In this document: piece after piece, positions 1-21,897 of the stretch
Layout of the letters: the number at the start of each line of letters is the position of its first letter
Numbering within the stretch: the first letter of the stretch is position 1
Source of the DNA: Deltaproteobacteria bacterium
GTDB lineage: Bacteria; Myxococcota_A; UBA9042; PHBI01
Length of the DNA: 40,421 nt
Assembly (NCBI GenBank): GCA_006226565.1
Contig: SBGO01000646.1
Location: forward strand, 1-40,421
Reading direction: 5' to 3'
Notes under the pieces: generated by a model
What the model was told of the DNA's origin: nothing
Database searches by the model: none
Seen by the model: the letters and a program-made list of their open reading frames with translations, nothing else
Position numbers and translations under genes: made by a program

Positions 1-2
1 CC

Positions 3-773
3 GAGGCGGCTCGCGACGCCCTCCGGACGCTGCGGCGACGGCGACGCCTCCGCGGCGTCCTGCCGCGCCCCGGCGCCTGGGGCGAGATGCTCGCGATCGT
101 CTTCGTCGGGGCGATCCTCGGCTTCTTCCCCCTCTCCCTCATCGCCGCCGGGATCTACGCCGCCGCGACCGGCGACGAGGCGCCGTTCGCGGTCATCGCC
201 GCCAGCGCCGCGACCCCGCCGGTCGTCCTCCTCTTCCTCGGCGCCGTGTGGCACGCCCGCGACCCCCGTCCGCGGGACTTCCGCGTCGGCCTCTTCCGGG
301 ACGTCGACGCCGTGTGGCCCGACGGCGACCGGCTCCGACCGCGCTTCCTCGAGCTCGCGACCGAGGTCTGGCGGCACCCCGAGCGGCCGCCGGACAGCGC
401 CCACAACAGCTACGCGGCGCTCGCCCGCGACGGCGACGACGTCCACGCCATGATCGAGGCGATCGAGGCGGGCGCGAACGTCGCCGAGCTGGTCGCGCGG
501 CGGGGCGGCCGCGGCCAGCGCAAGGCCGACGCGCTCACCCTCGACCAGCTCACGCAGCTCGGCGTCCTGCGCGTCTTCCTCGTGTCGGGCCTCGAGAGCA
601 CCTTCGAGGCGGTCCAGGCCCTCGACGCCCTCCCCGTCCGCGACCCGCGCGCCCGCGCCGTGGCGCTGCTCCGCGCGGCGATGAGCTGCGTCGACGCCAA
701 GACCTGGGACGCCGCCGAGCGCCTCGCCGCCCGCGCCCTGGCCCTCGATCCGACCGCGGTGGACGCCCTCTAG
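3..773 (+). CDS. Membrane protein with soluble C-terminal helical (TPR-like) domain, partial at 5' edge
   Basis: I do not recognise the family. The frame is open to the left edge of the window, so the gene may start outside; the first ATG inside is at 87, which would give 228 residues. From that ATG there are two hydrophobic segments (about residues 2-26 and 33-53), then a soluble region. The last 60 residues are Ala/Leu-rich helices ending in a run like the second helix of a TPR (AAERLAARALALDP), suggesting a scaffold or protein-interaction domain. The stop overlaps the stop of the convergent MscS-like gene on the other strand through a shared CTAG (770-773), so there is no room for a terminator between them. 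An Arg-rich stretch lies just before the first membrane segment, consistent with a cytoplasmic N-terminus. Function unknown. Confidence 0.6.
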   Translation, partial: EAARDALRTLRRRRRLRGVLPRPGAWGEMLAIVFVGAILGFFPLSLIAAGIYAAATGDEAPFAVIAASAATPPVVLLFLGAVWHARDPRPRDFRVGLFRDVDAVWPDGDRLRPRFLELATEVWRHPERPPDSAHNSYAALARDGDDVHAMIEAIEAGANVAELVARRGGRGQRKADALTLDQLTQLGVLRVFLVSGLESTFEAVQALDALPVRDPRARAVALLRAAMSCVDAKTWDAAERLAARALALDPTAVDAL

Positions 774-1540
774 CGCACGCGGCGCTTCGGCTCGGACAGC
801 GCCTTGACGGCGGCCCGGACGGTGTCCTCGATCTCCGGACCGCGTAGCCCGTCGAGCGCGAAGACGGCCACCTCGAGGGCGCCGTCCTGGGTCAGCGTCA
901 CCTGCGTCGGGTGCGCCGCCGACGCCCAGTGGTGGGTGAAGGCCGCGAGCTCGACCGCCTCGGTGACCGCCGTCAGCGGCACCCCCGGCGGCGGCGCCAG
1001 CGTGAAGGCGTGGCGCACCGCCCCGACGTCGGCCGCCCGCCGGGTGAGGGTCGCCCGCGCGAGCTGGCTGTACGGGACGAGCACGTCGTCGCCTTGAGCG
1101 GTCGTGACCTCGAGCACGCGGTAGCCGAGCCGGTGGACGCGCCCGTCCACGTCGCCGACGACCACGCGGTCGCCGGGCCGGCAGGTGCGCCCGGCCTTGA
1201 AGAAGACCCCGTGCACGAGGTCCCGGATGGCCACCCACGAGATCCACAGCACCGCCACCACGACGAGCACCGCGAAGTACGGCGAGTACTGCGCCTCGCC
1301 CTGGAAGATCATCGGCACCGACGAGACGACGTAGGCCAGGCCCGCGATGGTCTCGACCACCGTCAGCGAGGTGTGCAGCGTCACCCGGCGCCGGCGCGAC
1401 ACCCGCGACACCCGCAGCAGATAGCGGAGCCCCTGGAAGAGCCCGATGAGCCCGAGCCCGACCGCCACGAAGACGATGATGCCGACCGCGGAGATCTGCA
1501 GGTGGGGCGTCGGCTCGACGGCGGCGAGGAGCGCGCTCAT
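770..1540 (-). CDS. Small-conductance mechanosensitive channel (MscS family)
   Basis: The 256-residue protein has three predicted membrane helices (about residues 18-40, 62-80 and 88-110). They are followed by a MscS-type beta domain: a pore-proximal Phe-Phe-Lys, then CRPGDRVVVGDVDGRVHRLG, then a 'VLVPYSQL' strand in place of the usual 'v.iPNs.l'. This is the family signature for the domain that follows the pore helix. MscS channels open under membrane tension and release small osmolytes. The length is close to the minimal members of the family. The ATG at 1540 overlaps the TGA of the upstream transporter-NTPase gene as ATGA, indicating translational coupling, so the two products are probably made together. 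A longer upstream frame exists but lies inside the transporter gene and is rejected. Family assignment is good; gating and ion selectivity cannot be read from sequence. Confidence 0.85.
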   Translation of the reverse strand: MSALLAAVEPTPHLQISAVGIIVFVAVGLGLIGLFQGLRYLLRVSRVSRRRRVTLHTSLTVVETIAGLAYVVSSVPMIFQGEAQYSPYFAVLVVVAVLWISWVAIRDLVHGVFFKAGRTCRPGDRVVVGDVDGRVHRLGYRVLEVTTAQGDDVLVPYSQLARATLTRRAADVGAVRHAFTLAPPPGVPLTAVTEAVELAAFTHHWASAAHPTQVTLTQDGALEVAVFALDGLRGPEIEDTVRAAVKALSEPKRRVR

Positions 1541-4500
1541 GGCAGCATCCCCCGGTCCTCGAGGTGGCGCGTGACGAGGTGCTGGAGGTAGCGGTTGAGC
1601 GCCAGGGCGTCCTCCCCCTCGCGCACGACCAGCCCCATCCGCACCAGCGCGCCGATCTCCGCGTCGAGGCGCTCGGGCGCGAGCCGCGTGACCCGCGCGA
1701 GGCGCGTCGTCGTCAGCGACTTGTGCAGGACGAGCTGCACCAGGAGCGCGAGCGCCCCGGTGTCGAGCTCCTCCAGCACGCCGTCGTCCGCCACCCGGGG
1801 CTGCCGCATCACGAGCGTCTCCCCGCGCAGCTCCTCGACGTGCACGAGCCACCCCTGGAGCGCCGGCCCCACGAGCCCGTGCGCCGCGTCGAAGTGCCCG
1901 GCGAAGAAGCGCGCCCGGCGCCAGTCGCCGAGCCCGCCCGAGGGCCGCCCCTCGAGCTCCCAGCCGAAGCCCGTCGAGCCGTGGCGGAGCTCGATCATCT
2001 CCTGCAGCGTCCGCGAGTCCACCGGGCCGCAGTCGAGGACGCCGAGCGCGCGCTGCGCGAGCCCGCGGAAGCGGTCGATGGCGTGGAAGGCGCGGGTGTT
2101 GAGGTCGAGCACGAAGAGGCAGCGGTCACCGTGGCGCTCGACCGCCTCGAGCAGGACGTCGAGGACCGCGAGACCGTCCGGGCTCCGCTCCCACCACAGC
2201 TCCGCGTCCTCGACCACCAGCGCCGAGCGCTCGGGGAGCGTCCGCAGCACCTCGTCCAGGCTCCCGCGCACCTGCAGCGCGTCCTGCATCCGCTCCGCGA
2301 AGACCGCCGGGGACACCGAGCCCCCGGGCGGCGGGACGAGCTTGAAGATGCGCTCGTGCTCGAAGTGCGTGCGGACGATCATCTGCGCCAGCGCGCTCTT
2401 TCCGCTGCCGCCGTCCCCGACGACGACGAGCGCGCCCGAGTAGCCGGCGCGGTGGTTCTCGACCGCGCGCGCCGCCCGGCCGAGCTCCTCCTGCCGCCCC
2501 ACCCAGAAGGTGTGATCGCTCGCGGAGCGGCCGAGGAAGAGCTGCCGGTAGTAGAAGGGCAGCTCCGAGAGCACCTCCGGCGACGGCGCGCAGGTCCGCG
2601 CCAGCTCGAGCGCGCGGTCGACCACCGCGTCGCCGGCGCGCACGCCCGGCTTCAGCCGCCGCGCGAGCAGCACGCCGCGGCTCCGGCGGTAGACCAGGCC
2701 GACGACGGCGCTCTTGGCGGCGCGACCGACCCCGCGCGCCATCTCGCCGAACGCCGAGGCGACGCGCCCCCGGCGCGTCTTGGTGTAGCGCTTGAGCCCC
2801 TCGGTCGCGTCGGCGATGGCCCAGGTCCCGGTCCGCTCGCGGATGCTCGCGAGGCGCTTGGCGACGCGCTCGGCGAGCGCCGGGTGGAGGCCCTCGAGGG
2901 TCTCGAGCTCCGCGCCCACCCGGGCGATGCCCGAGTCGAGCAGCGGCAGCAGCTGCGCCCGCGCGTCCTCGTCGACCTCCTCGACGTCGACCGCGATGAG
3001 GTCGCTGGCGCTGTACGACACGAGTCGCACCACGTCGCGCCCGACCTGGTGCGCGCGCCGCTCGTGCTCGGGGATCGCGCCCGTCGACTCCGCCAGCTCG
3101 CCCACGAGCTCGGCGTCGACGATGAACTCGACGACCCGCTGGAGGCCGACCGCGGCGCCCTCGACCTCCTCGAAGGGGTGCGCCTCGAGCTGCGCCAGGG
3201 CGTCGTTGGGCACGACGTCGATGGACACGGGGAGCTCGAGGGTCGCCGCCTGCGTCTCCTGGACGAGCCCGTCCATCACGGCGCCGAGCTCGACCCGGGG
3301 CTTGAACTCGTGGGAGACGGCGAGCGTCTCCGGCTGCCCGGCGCGGATCGCCTCGCGGAAGTCGGAGAGCTCGGCGAGGAGCTCCTCGTAGGGCGCGACC
3401 AGGTCGCGCTGGAGCCGCCCGCGGAGCTGCCCGAGGGTGCGCTCCACGAGGACCGCGAGCCGCCGCTGATAGGCGACCATCTCGAGGGTGATCTCGCCGC
3501 GGTGCAGGAGCAGGGTCTGCGTCGTCAGCCACTGGTCCGGGAGCTCCGGCAGCTGCTCCGAGCGGAGGCGGGCCGCGCGCGACACCCGCCGCTCGCGCCG
3601 GGCGAAGCGCATGACGTCGAGGCGGTCGAGGTCGTCGCAGTAGCCCTGGGCGAGGTCCCGCCCGGTGGCGGCGGTCGTCCGCGCCTCGCTCGCGCGGTCC
3701 TCGTCGAGGGCCTCGGCGAGCTGCTCGAGCTCGCGGAGCGCGCGCTCCTGCTCCTCCGCCAACGCCGCCGCGACGTCGCCGCCCTCGTGGGCGAGCCGCT
3801 CGAGCTGGTCGAGGCGCGCCGCCACCCCGGTCTGGTGGCGCACGAGGTCGCTCAGGAGCCGCTGGCTCGACGTCGCGAAGCGCTCCCAGGCGCGGAACAC
3901 CGCAGCGCCACCGTGGTCGACGAGATAGGTCGGGTAGAGCACCTGCGGGCGGACACGGATGCGCGGCGGGCGGCGCCCGATCCACGCGCCGAAGCGGCGA
4001 CGGCGCTTGAAGCGCCGGAGCGCCCCGGCGTCGCCCTCGGCCGGGGCGACCTCGGCGGGGTCACGGTCGACGCGCAGGACCGCGGGCGCCTCGCGCTCGA
4101 GGTCGGCGACGGCGCCGCGCCAGGTCTCGACCGCCGCGGCGAAGAGATCGCGCATGGCGGGCAGGTCGCCCTCCGCGACCTCCTCGAGGACGCGCCGCGC
4201 CTGGAAGACGATGCCCGTCTGGGCGCGCGCGATGGCCTTCTTGCGACGGGGCGCCGGCACGTCCGCGGCGAGCGACCGGGCGAGCCCGTCGAGGTGCTTC
4301 TCCACGCTCTCCGAGAGGCGCTCGACGAGCGCGCGCTGCTGCTCGTAGAGGGGCGCGAGGCCGCGGGCGTGGAGCGCCTCGAAGGCGCCCTCCAGGGCCT
4401 CGGAGAAGCGGCGCGCCTCGGGCTCGAGCTCGGGGTGCGTCGGCAGGACGAGCGGCGCGAGCGCGGCCGCCCCCTCCCCCGTCGGCGTGACGGGGAGCGC

Positions 4501-6723
4501 CCGGACGCCCGCCCGCGCCTTGGGCAGGGTGAAGCCGGCGTCGACCCGGAAGGTGTCGTCGAAGCGGCGCGACGCCTGGATGAGCAGGAGGCTCCCCGAG
4601 GTCGCGTGGATGAGGGCCTCGGTGCGAGCGATCCACTCGGCCGGCGTGCGGCGGCGGGTCGTCGGCAGGCTCGCGATGATGAGGTCGGCCGCGCCGGACT
4701 CCTGGCGCATCCGCTCCTCGAGGGCGTCGGCGTCGGGGAGGTGGGTCACGACGACCCGCGCCTGGATGCGGTTGTCGTCGAGGACCCGCTGGGTCTGCTG
4801 GTGCAGGCGATCGGCGTGCGCGGGGTCGCCGGCCGCGATGACGAAGGCCAGCTCGCACCGGCGCCAGTCGGGCGAGGCGCTGATGAAGCGGATGAGCGCC
4901 AGCGCGAGCGACATGTCGGCGCCGCCCGGCCCGGTCCAGACGTCGATGCGCCGCTGGGCGCCGAAGCTCCGCTCGGGGTCGTGGCCGAGCACGATCAGGT
5001 TGAGGTCGCGCGCCCGGACGCTGTCGAGCAGCGAGGCGAAGCCGTCGGCGGCGTGCCGGTGGGCGTACCAGTCGACGATGACGGTGTTCGGCTCGACCCC
5101 GGAGAAGCCGTAGAAGCGGCAGACCGCCTCCATCGTGCGGTAGATGTCGTCGGTGGGCGTGGGCCGGTGGAAGAAGCCCGTCCGCGCGTCCTCGGCCGGC
5201 GCCGGGGCCGCGACGCCGAGGGCGTGCGGGACCTCGGCCTTGTCGCCCTCCGCGGGAACGAGCTCGAAGTCGGTGATGATGCCGCGGCCGGCCAGGAGCG
5301 TGTGGGTGAAGCCGAGGAGCGGGGCGCGGCTCGGGGCGTCGCGCTCGGTGAAGACCATGACGTTGGGGCGCCAGTTGCGGTGATGGTCGACGTTCTGCTC
5401 GAGCCGACGGAGACCGGAGCGGACCAGCGACGACCAGACGCCCCCCCAGGTGTCGCCGGCCTCGAGGCGCAGCTCGCGCCGGCGGAAGTGCAGGAAGAGC
5501 GCGATGAGGAGCAGCGTCGCGGCGATCATCGCGAGGAAGTTGAGCTGCACCATCACGACGACGGCCGCGAGCGCGCCGAGGATGCTGACCCAGATGGGGA
5601 TCCGGAACTCGGGGCGGAAGTCGGGGCTGACCCAGCTCTCGACCGCGCAGCTCAGGTTAAGGAAGCCGTACGTCATGATGAAGAACATCGAGACGATGCT
5701 GGCGATGACGTCGAGCTCGCCGATGAGGATGCCGGCCTCGGCGATGGCGAAGGTGAGGAGCAGCGCGTTCCGCGGCTCGTTCGTCTTGCCGCGGCCGCGC
5801 GCGAAGACCTCGGGGGTGAGGCGGTCGAGGGACTTCGCCTGGAGGATGCGCGGGGCGCCGAGGATGCTGCCGATCGCCGACGAGAGCGTGGCGCCCCAGA
5901 CGCCGGCGATGACCATCCACGGGGCGACGGCGGTGTCGAGGAGGACCTCGGGGTTGTCGAGCAGCTCCTGGCGGTCGACGGTGAAGGCGAGGAACACGGC
6001 GAGGCCGACGTAGGTCGCCAGGCCGACCGCGATCGCGCCGATGGTGCCCAGCGGCAGCGCCCGCTTGGGGTCCTTCAGGTCGCCGGACATGTTCACGCCG
6101 GCCGTGAAGCCGGTCACCGCCGGGAAGAAGATGCCGAAGAGGACCGAGAGGGAGCGGCCCCCGGAGGACGGCTCGAGGGCGGGGCCGGCGGCGGCCGGTC
6201 CGAGCTCGTGGCTCCCGAAGAAGATGCCCACCAGCGACAGCGCGATGGCCGCCATGATGACGTACTGGATCTTGAGGGCGAAGGAGGTGCTGACCATCGT
6301 GACGACGGTCACGAGCAGCAGCGTCAGCGAGCCGACGACCCGGATGGCGTCCATGTCGTCGGGGGCGTAGCCGAGGAGCGGCAGGAGCGACTCGGCGAAG
6401 CCGATGAGGTAGAGGCTGACCGAGAACGACAGCCCCACATAGAGCGCGAGGCCGAGGGTGCCGCCGATGGGGAGGCCGAGGCTGCGCGAGACGATGTAGT
6501 AGGGGCCGCCCGCGCGCACCTTCTTGTCGGTCGCGATGGAGGCCACCGACAGGCCGGTGGTCACGCTGATGACGTGCGCGGCCAGGATGATGCCGAGGGT
6601 CATCCAGAGCCCGCCCTCGCCGACGATGCGGGGCAGGCGCATGTACATGATGACGCCGAGGATGGTGAGGACCGACGGCGTGAAGACGCCCCCGAACACC
6701 CCGAACCGATTCCCGCGCGCCAT
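1537..6723 (-). CDS. SLC12-type cation-chloride cotransporter fused to coiled-coil region and C-terminal P-loop NTPase/winged helix
   Basis: The protein has 1728 residues. Residues 1 to about 408 form an APC-fold transporter resembling SLC12 cotransporters (RFGVFGGVFTPSVLTILGVI at residues 6-25, then about twelve hydrophobic segments). About 435-760 matches the SLC12 cytoplasmic domain: NWRPNVMVF near 450 and RIDVWTGPGGADMSLALALI further on. About 760-1390 is charged, Leu/Glu/Arg-rich and probably coiled coil. The C-terminus is a P-loop NTPase: Walker A GDGGSGKS at 1436-1443, Walker B ALVVED ending at D1506, then a winged-helix-like segment (about 1650-1728) as in STAND/AAA regulators. SLC12 proteins move Na+/K+ with Cl-; bacterial members are poorly characterised. 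The start is the ATG at 6723, with AGAGG five bases upstream; longer starts lack a ribosome site. The MscS gene follows with an ATGA overlap. The NTPase fusion is unusual; its role in controlling transport is inference. Confidence 0.88.
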   Translation of the reverse strand: MARGNRFGVFGGVFTPSVLTILGVIMYMRLPRIVGEGGLWMTLGIILAAHVISVTTGLSVASIATDKKVRAGGPYYIVSRSLGLPIGGTLGLALYVGLSFSVSLYLIGFAESLLPLLGYAPDDMDAIRVVGSLTLLLVTVVTMVSTSFALKIQYVIMAAIALSLVGIFFGSHELGPAAAGPALEPSSGGRSLSVLFGIFFPAVTGFTAGVNMSGDLKDPKRALPLGTIGAIAVGLATYVGLAVFLAFTVDRQELLDNPEVLLDTAVAPWMVIAGVWGATLSSAIGSILGAPRILQAKSLDRLTPEVFARGRGKTNEPRNALLLTFAIAEAGILIGELDVIASIVSMFFIMTYGFLNLSCAVESWVSPDFRPEFRIPIWVSILGALAAVVVMVQLNFLAMIAATLLLIALFLHFRRRELRLEAGDTWGGVWSSLVRSGLRRLEQNVDHHRNWRPNVMVFTERDAPSRAPLLGFTHTLLAGRGIITDFELVPAEGDKAEVPHALGVAAPAPAEDARTGFFHRPTPTDDIYRTMEAVCRFYGFSGVEPNTVIVDWYAHRHAADGFASLLDSVRARDLNLIVLGHDPERSFGAQRRIDVWTGPGGADMSLALALIRFISASPDWRRCELAFVIAAGDPAHADRLHQQTQRVLDDNRIQARVVVTHLPDADALEERMRQESGAADLIIASLPTTRRRTPAEWIARTEALIHATSGSLLLIQASRRFDDTFRVDAGFTLPKARAGVRALPVTPTGEGAAALAPLVLPTHPELEPEARRFSEALEGAFEALHARGLAPLYEQQRALVERLSESVEKHLDGLARSLAADVPAPRRKKAIARAQTGIVFQARRVLEEVAEGDLPAMRDLFAAAVETWRGAVADLEREAPAVLRVDRDPAEVAPAEGDAGALRRFKRRRRFGAWIGRRPPRIRVRPQVLYPTYLVDHGGAAVFRAWERFATSSQRLLSDLVRHQTGVAARLDQLERLAHEGGDVAAALAEEQERALRELEQLAEALDEDRASEARTTAATGRDLAQGYCDDLDRLDVMRFARRERRVSRAARLRSEQLPELPDQWLTTQTLLLHRGEITLEMVAYQRRLAVLVERTLGQLRGRLQRDLVAPYEELLAELSDFREAIRAGQPETLAVSHEFKPRVELGAVMDGLVQETQAATLELPVSIDVVPNDALAQLEAHPFEEVEGAAVGLQRVVEFIVDAELVGELAESTGAIPEHERRAHQVGRDVVRLVSYSASDLIAVDVEEVDEDARAQLLPLLDSGIARVGAELETLEGLHPALAERVAKRLASIRERTGTWAIADATEGLKRYTKTRRGRVASAFGEMARGVGRAAKSAVVGLVYRRSRGVLLARRLKPGVRAGDAVVDRALELARTCAPSPEVLSELPFYYRQLFLGRSASDHTFWVGRQEELGRAARAVENHRAGYSGALVVVGDGGSGKSALAQMIVRTHFEHERIFKLVPPPGGSVSPAVFAERMQDALQVRGSLDEVLRTLPERSALVVEDAELWWERSPDGLAVLDVLLEAVERHGDRCLFVLDLNTRAFHAIDRFRGLAQRALGVLDCGPVDSRTLQEMIELRHGSTGFGWELEGRPSGGLGDWRRARFFAGHFDAAHGLVGPALQGWLVHVEELRGETLVMRQPRVADDGVLEELDTGALALLVQLVLHKSLTTTRLARVTRLAPERLDAEIGALVRMGLVVREGEDALALNRYLQHLVTRHLEDRGMLP

Positions 6724-6902
6724 CGCAACCTCTTCTGAAACGACATCCTCTGGATTATCAGCGGGCCGACGTGGCGTCCACCGGCGCGGCCGGGATGTCG
6801 CGTGGCCCGCCCCCGCGGCGGTGCCCGCCGGAGGCGCGCGAAAGGGCCGCCCGAAACCGCGTTCTGGTAGCCAAAGCCGGCGGGCGCACATACTGTCCGC
6901 CC
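6724..6902. promoter_or_regulatory. Divergent intergenic region (SLC12 fusion operon / ChaC-like gene)
   Basis: These 179 bases between two divergent starts must hold both promoters. The AGAGG ribosome site of the transporter operon is at about 6729-6733 on the minus strand. The AT-richer patch (about 6735-6760) is the best place for its promoter. I see no convincing -35/-10 pair or operator. Confidence 0.3.
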
Positions 6903-7577
6903 ATGGCTGGGACCCTGCTGGTGTTCGCGTATGGCTCGCTGATCTCCGACCCGGAGCTCCCCGAGTTGGTGTCGCACCGCTTCTGGGCTCGCCTCGACGG
7001 CTTCTCGCGCCGCTTCAACAAGCGCTCACCGGCGCGCGGCGCGCGGATCGAGCACAGCTGGGCCGACGACCCGGCCGCCTCGCGCGCCTTCGTCCACGCC
7101 GGGCACGCCGACTCGCTCGCGCTCGGGCTCGAGCCGGACCCCGACGCGCACGTGGTCGGCTGCGTCTTCGCCTACCCCAAGCACGTCGCGTCCAGCCTCA
7201 TCGTGCAGCTCGACGCGCGCGAGGGCTTCCACCGCGGCGAGGCGACGCGCCACTCGGGCTACGTGCCGGTCGTCCGCACCGTCCACGGCCTGGCGGACGG
7301 CGCGGCGGTCGAGGCGCTCCTGTACCTCGCCAACGCCGACTGCCCGCTGGTCCTGCCGACCTCGGTCCCGGACAGCGAGCGCGCGCGCATCCTCGTCGCG
7401 GCCACGCCGCGGATCCCGGCGCCGCGCCCGGCCGGCGTCGACTACCTCGCGGACGTGCGCCGCGCGCTGGCGGTCGAGGGCATCTTCGACCCCGCGCTCG
7501 AGCGGCAGGCGCGCGCGGTGGCCGAGCTGGGGCCGCGCTGGGCCGCCCGCGTGGGGCTGAGGGCGAGCGCCGACTGA
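6903..7577 (+). CDS. Gamma-glutamylcyclotransferase, ChaC-like
   Basis: The 224-residue protein opens with the family glycine loop VFAYGSLIS (Y10-G11-S12-L13), which binds the gamma-glutamyl moiety. A glutamate in the LDAREGF motif (E107) matches the expected catalytic acid. ChaC-type enzymes cleave glutathione or other gamma-glutamyl compounds to 5-oxoproline and the free amine in the cytoplasm. The middle segment (VVGCVFAYP) fits the conserved beta-strand before the catalytic loop, and the length matches the ChaC group. The ATG at 6903 was chosen because the homology begins within its first residues; an upstream ATG at 6771 would add 44 residues of low-complexity Arg/Pro sequence. No strong Shine-Dalgarno is visible. 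The gene diverges from the SLC12 fusion across 179 bases and converges on the metal permease. Substrate specificity (glutathione or another gamma-glutamyl amine) is not decided. Confidence 0.8.
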   Translation: MAGTLLVFAYGSLISDPELPELVSHRFWARLDGFSRRFNKRSPARGARIEHSWADDPAASRAFVHAGHADSLALGLEPDPDAHVVGCVFAYPKHVASSLIVQLDAREGFHRGEATRHSGYVPVVRTVHGLADGAAVEALLYLANADCPLVLPTSVPDSERARILVAATPRIPAPRPAGVDYLADVRRALAVEGIFDPALERQARAVAELGPRWAARVGLRASAD

Positions 7578-7592
7578 CCGTCCACGCATCGG

Positions 7593-7621
7593 CGTTGGCC
7601 CGCCGGCGTTGGCCCGTCAGC
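7593..7621. repeat. Short tandem direct repeat between convergent genes
   Basis: In the 39-base gap between the ChaC-like gene and the metal permease, GGCGTTGGCCCG occurs twice in tandem, 14 bases apart, followed by a partial third copy that enters the 3' end of the permease gene. No hairpin terminator is visible here. Confidence 0.5.
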
Positions 7622-8807
7622 GTTGAATCGTGAAGCCCGCCGCTTCCACGGCCTGACGCAGCGCGTCCTCGTCCATCGCGCCCTTCACGACGAGCCGCCG
7701 CTCGTCGACCGAGGCCGTGACCGCCGCCACCCCGGGCACCCCGCGGGCGGCCGTCTCGACCTTCAGCGCACAGTGGCCGCAGGTCATCCCGTCCACCGTC
7801 AGGACCACCGCCTGCCCCGCGGCGCTCCGGGTCGCCAGGCGCCCCCACCAGCGGCGCGCGTCCCCGGCGGCGAGCCAGGCGACCGCCGCCAGCAGGGCGA
7901 AGGTCGAGCCCAGCTCCCACCAGGTCGCCGGCCCCTCCGCGTGCCCCGCGACCGCCGCGATCTCCGACCCGAGCACCGCGTCGAAGCCCAGGCCGAAGCC
8001 GACGCTCCCGACCACGATGACCGCGAGGTAGACGGCCAGGCGGCGGCCCCCGAAGGTCCGGTAGACGGCGCCGATCGTCGCCAGGTTCGTCGCCGGGCCG
8101 GCCATCAGGAAGACGAGCGCCGCGCCCAGCGGGAGCCCCGCCCCGACCAGCGCCGCCGCGATGGGCACCGACCCGGTCGCGCAGACGTAGAGCGGCAGCG
8201 ACACCACCAGCGCCGCGAGCGCCGCCCACAGCCCCCCGGCGCCCGACAGCGCGGCCAGGGCGTCCACCGGGACGAAGACCTCGATGGCCGCCGAGACGCC
8301 GACGCCGACCGCGAGCCACGGCCAGATGGTCCCCAGGATGTCGAGGGCGTGGTCCAGCGCGCCCGCCCACGTCCGCGGCGCCACCGGCTCCTCCGCCACC
8401 GCCGCCCCGCTCCCCGCGGCCCCGCCGACGCGCTCGATCCAGAGCCCGCCGACCACGCCGGTCACGAGGGCGGCCGCGACCTTCAGCAGCGCGAAGGGCC
8501 AGCCGAGCAGCGAGGCGCTCACCAGCACCGAGTCGACCCCGGTCTGGGGCGTGCTGATCATGAAGCCCATCGCCGCGCCGTCGCTGGCCCCGCTCCGCTT
8601 CAGCCCGATGCCGGCCGGGATCACGCTGCAGCTGCACAGCGGCAGCGGCACGCCGAGCGCGACCGCCCGCAGGACCCCCGACGGCCCGGTGAAGCGACGC
8701 CGCACGACGCTGCGCGGCACCAGCACGTGCAGCGCCGCGGCCGCGACGAGCCCGAGGAGGAGCCACGGAGCGAGGGCCAGGGTGGTGTGCCAGAGGGCGT
8801 CGAGCAT
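7617..8807 (-). CDS. Heavy-metal permease (SO_0444/YraQ-like, ArsP_1 fold) with C-terminal HMA metal-binding domain
   Basis: The 396-residue protein has two homologous halves of membrane helices. The first carries a Cys pair in PLCSCSVIP (C58, C60) and the STPQTG motif near 85-90. The second has the counterpart VCATGSVPIAAAL and an AGPATN motif. These are marks of the two-fold permease family annotated as SO_0444/YraQ Cu/Zn or arsenical efflux permeases. The last 65 residues are a heavy-metal-associated domain with MTCGHC (C343, C346), which binds soft metal ions such as Cu(I). The likely role is export of copper or a similar metal across the inner membrane, with the HMA domain receiving or sensing the ion. 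The ATG at 8807 begins a good first helix. The gene diverges from the giant surface protein gene across 199 bases. Metal specificity is inference. Confidence 0.85.
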   Translation of the reverse strand: MLDALWHTTLALAPWLLLGLVAAAALHVLVPRSVVRRRFTGPSGVLRAVALGVPLPLCSCSVIPAGIGLKRSGASDGAAMGFMISTPQTGVDSVLVSASLLGWPFALLKVAAALVTGVVGGLWIERVGGAAGSGAAVAEEPVAPRTWAGALDHALDILGTIWPWLAVGVGVSAAIEVFVPVDALAALSGAGGLWAALAALVVSLPLYVCATGSVPIAAALVGAGLPLGAALVFLMAGPATNLATIGAVYRTFGGRRLAVYLAVIVVGSVGFGLGFDAVLGSEIAAVAGHAEGPATWWELGSTFALLAAVAWLAAGDARRWWGRLATRSAAGQAVVLTVDGMTCGHCALKVETAARGVPGVAAVTASVDERRLVVKGAMDEDALRQAVEAAGFTIQR

Positions 8808-9006
8808 GGGAGGTCCTGCGGCCGGGGGTGGGGTCCGGCGCGCGCCCCCTTATCGCGAACGCACAGGGCTCGAGCAAGCTCCGGTGCAGCCCGAGAGCGC
8901 GGTCCTGCCTTTCTTTCCCGCCCCCCGATTGGTAGCCTCTGGCCTGCGTCGGCGCGCATGCAGGAGCGCGCCGGCCCCGCCCAACGCCAGATCCGAGGGG
9001 GACGCC
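8808..9006. promoter_or_regulatory. Divergent intergenic region (metal permease / giant surface protein)
   Basis: These 199 bases separate two divergent genes, so both promoters should lie here. A clear ribosome site, GAGGGG at 8995-9000, precedes the GTG at 9007. A less GC-rich patch around 8909-8940 may be part of a promoter, but I cannot assign -35 and -10 boxes with confidence. Confidence 0.35.

Positions 9007-21897
<12,891 letters not shown>

Noticed and set aside
1564-6738. A 1724-codon plus-strand frame opposite the transporter fusion
   Set aside because: Low-complexity Arg/Glu/Leu composition with no family signature; the minus-strand frame has clear transporter and NTPase motifs.
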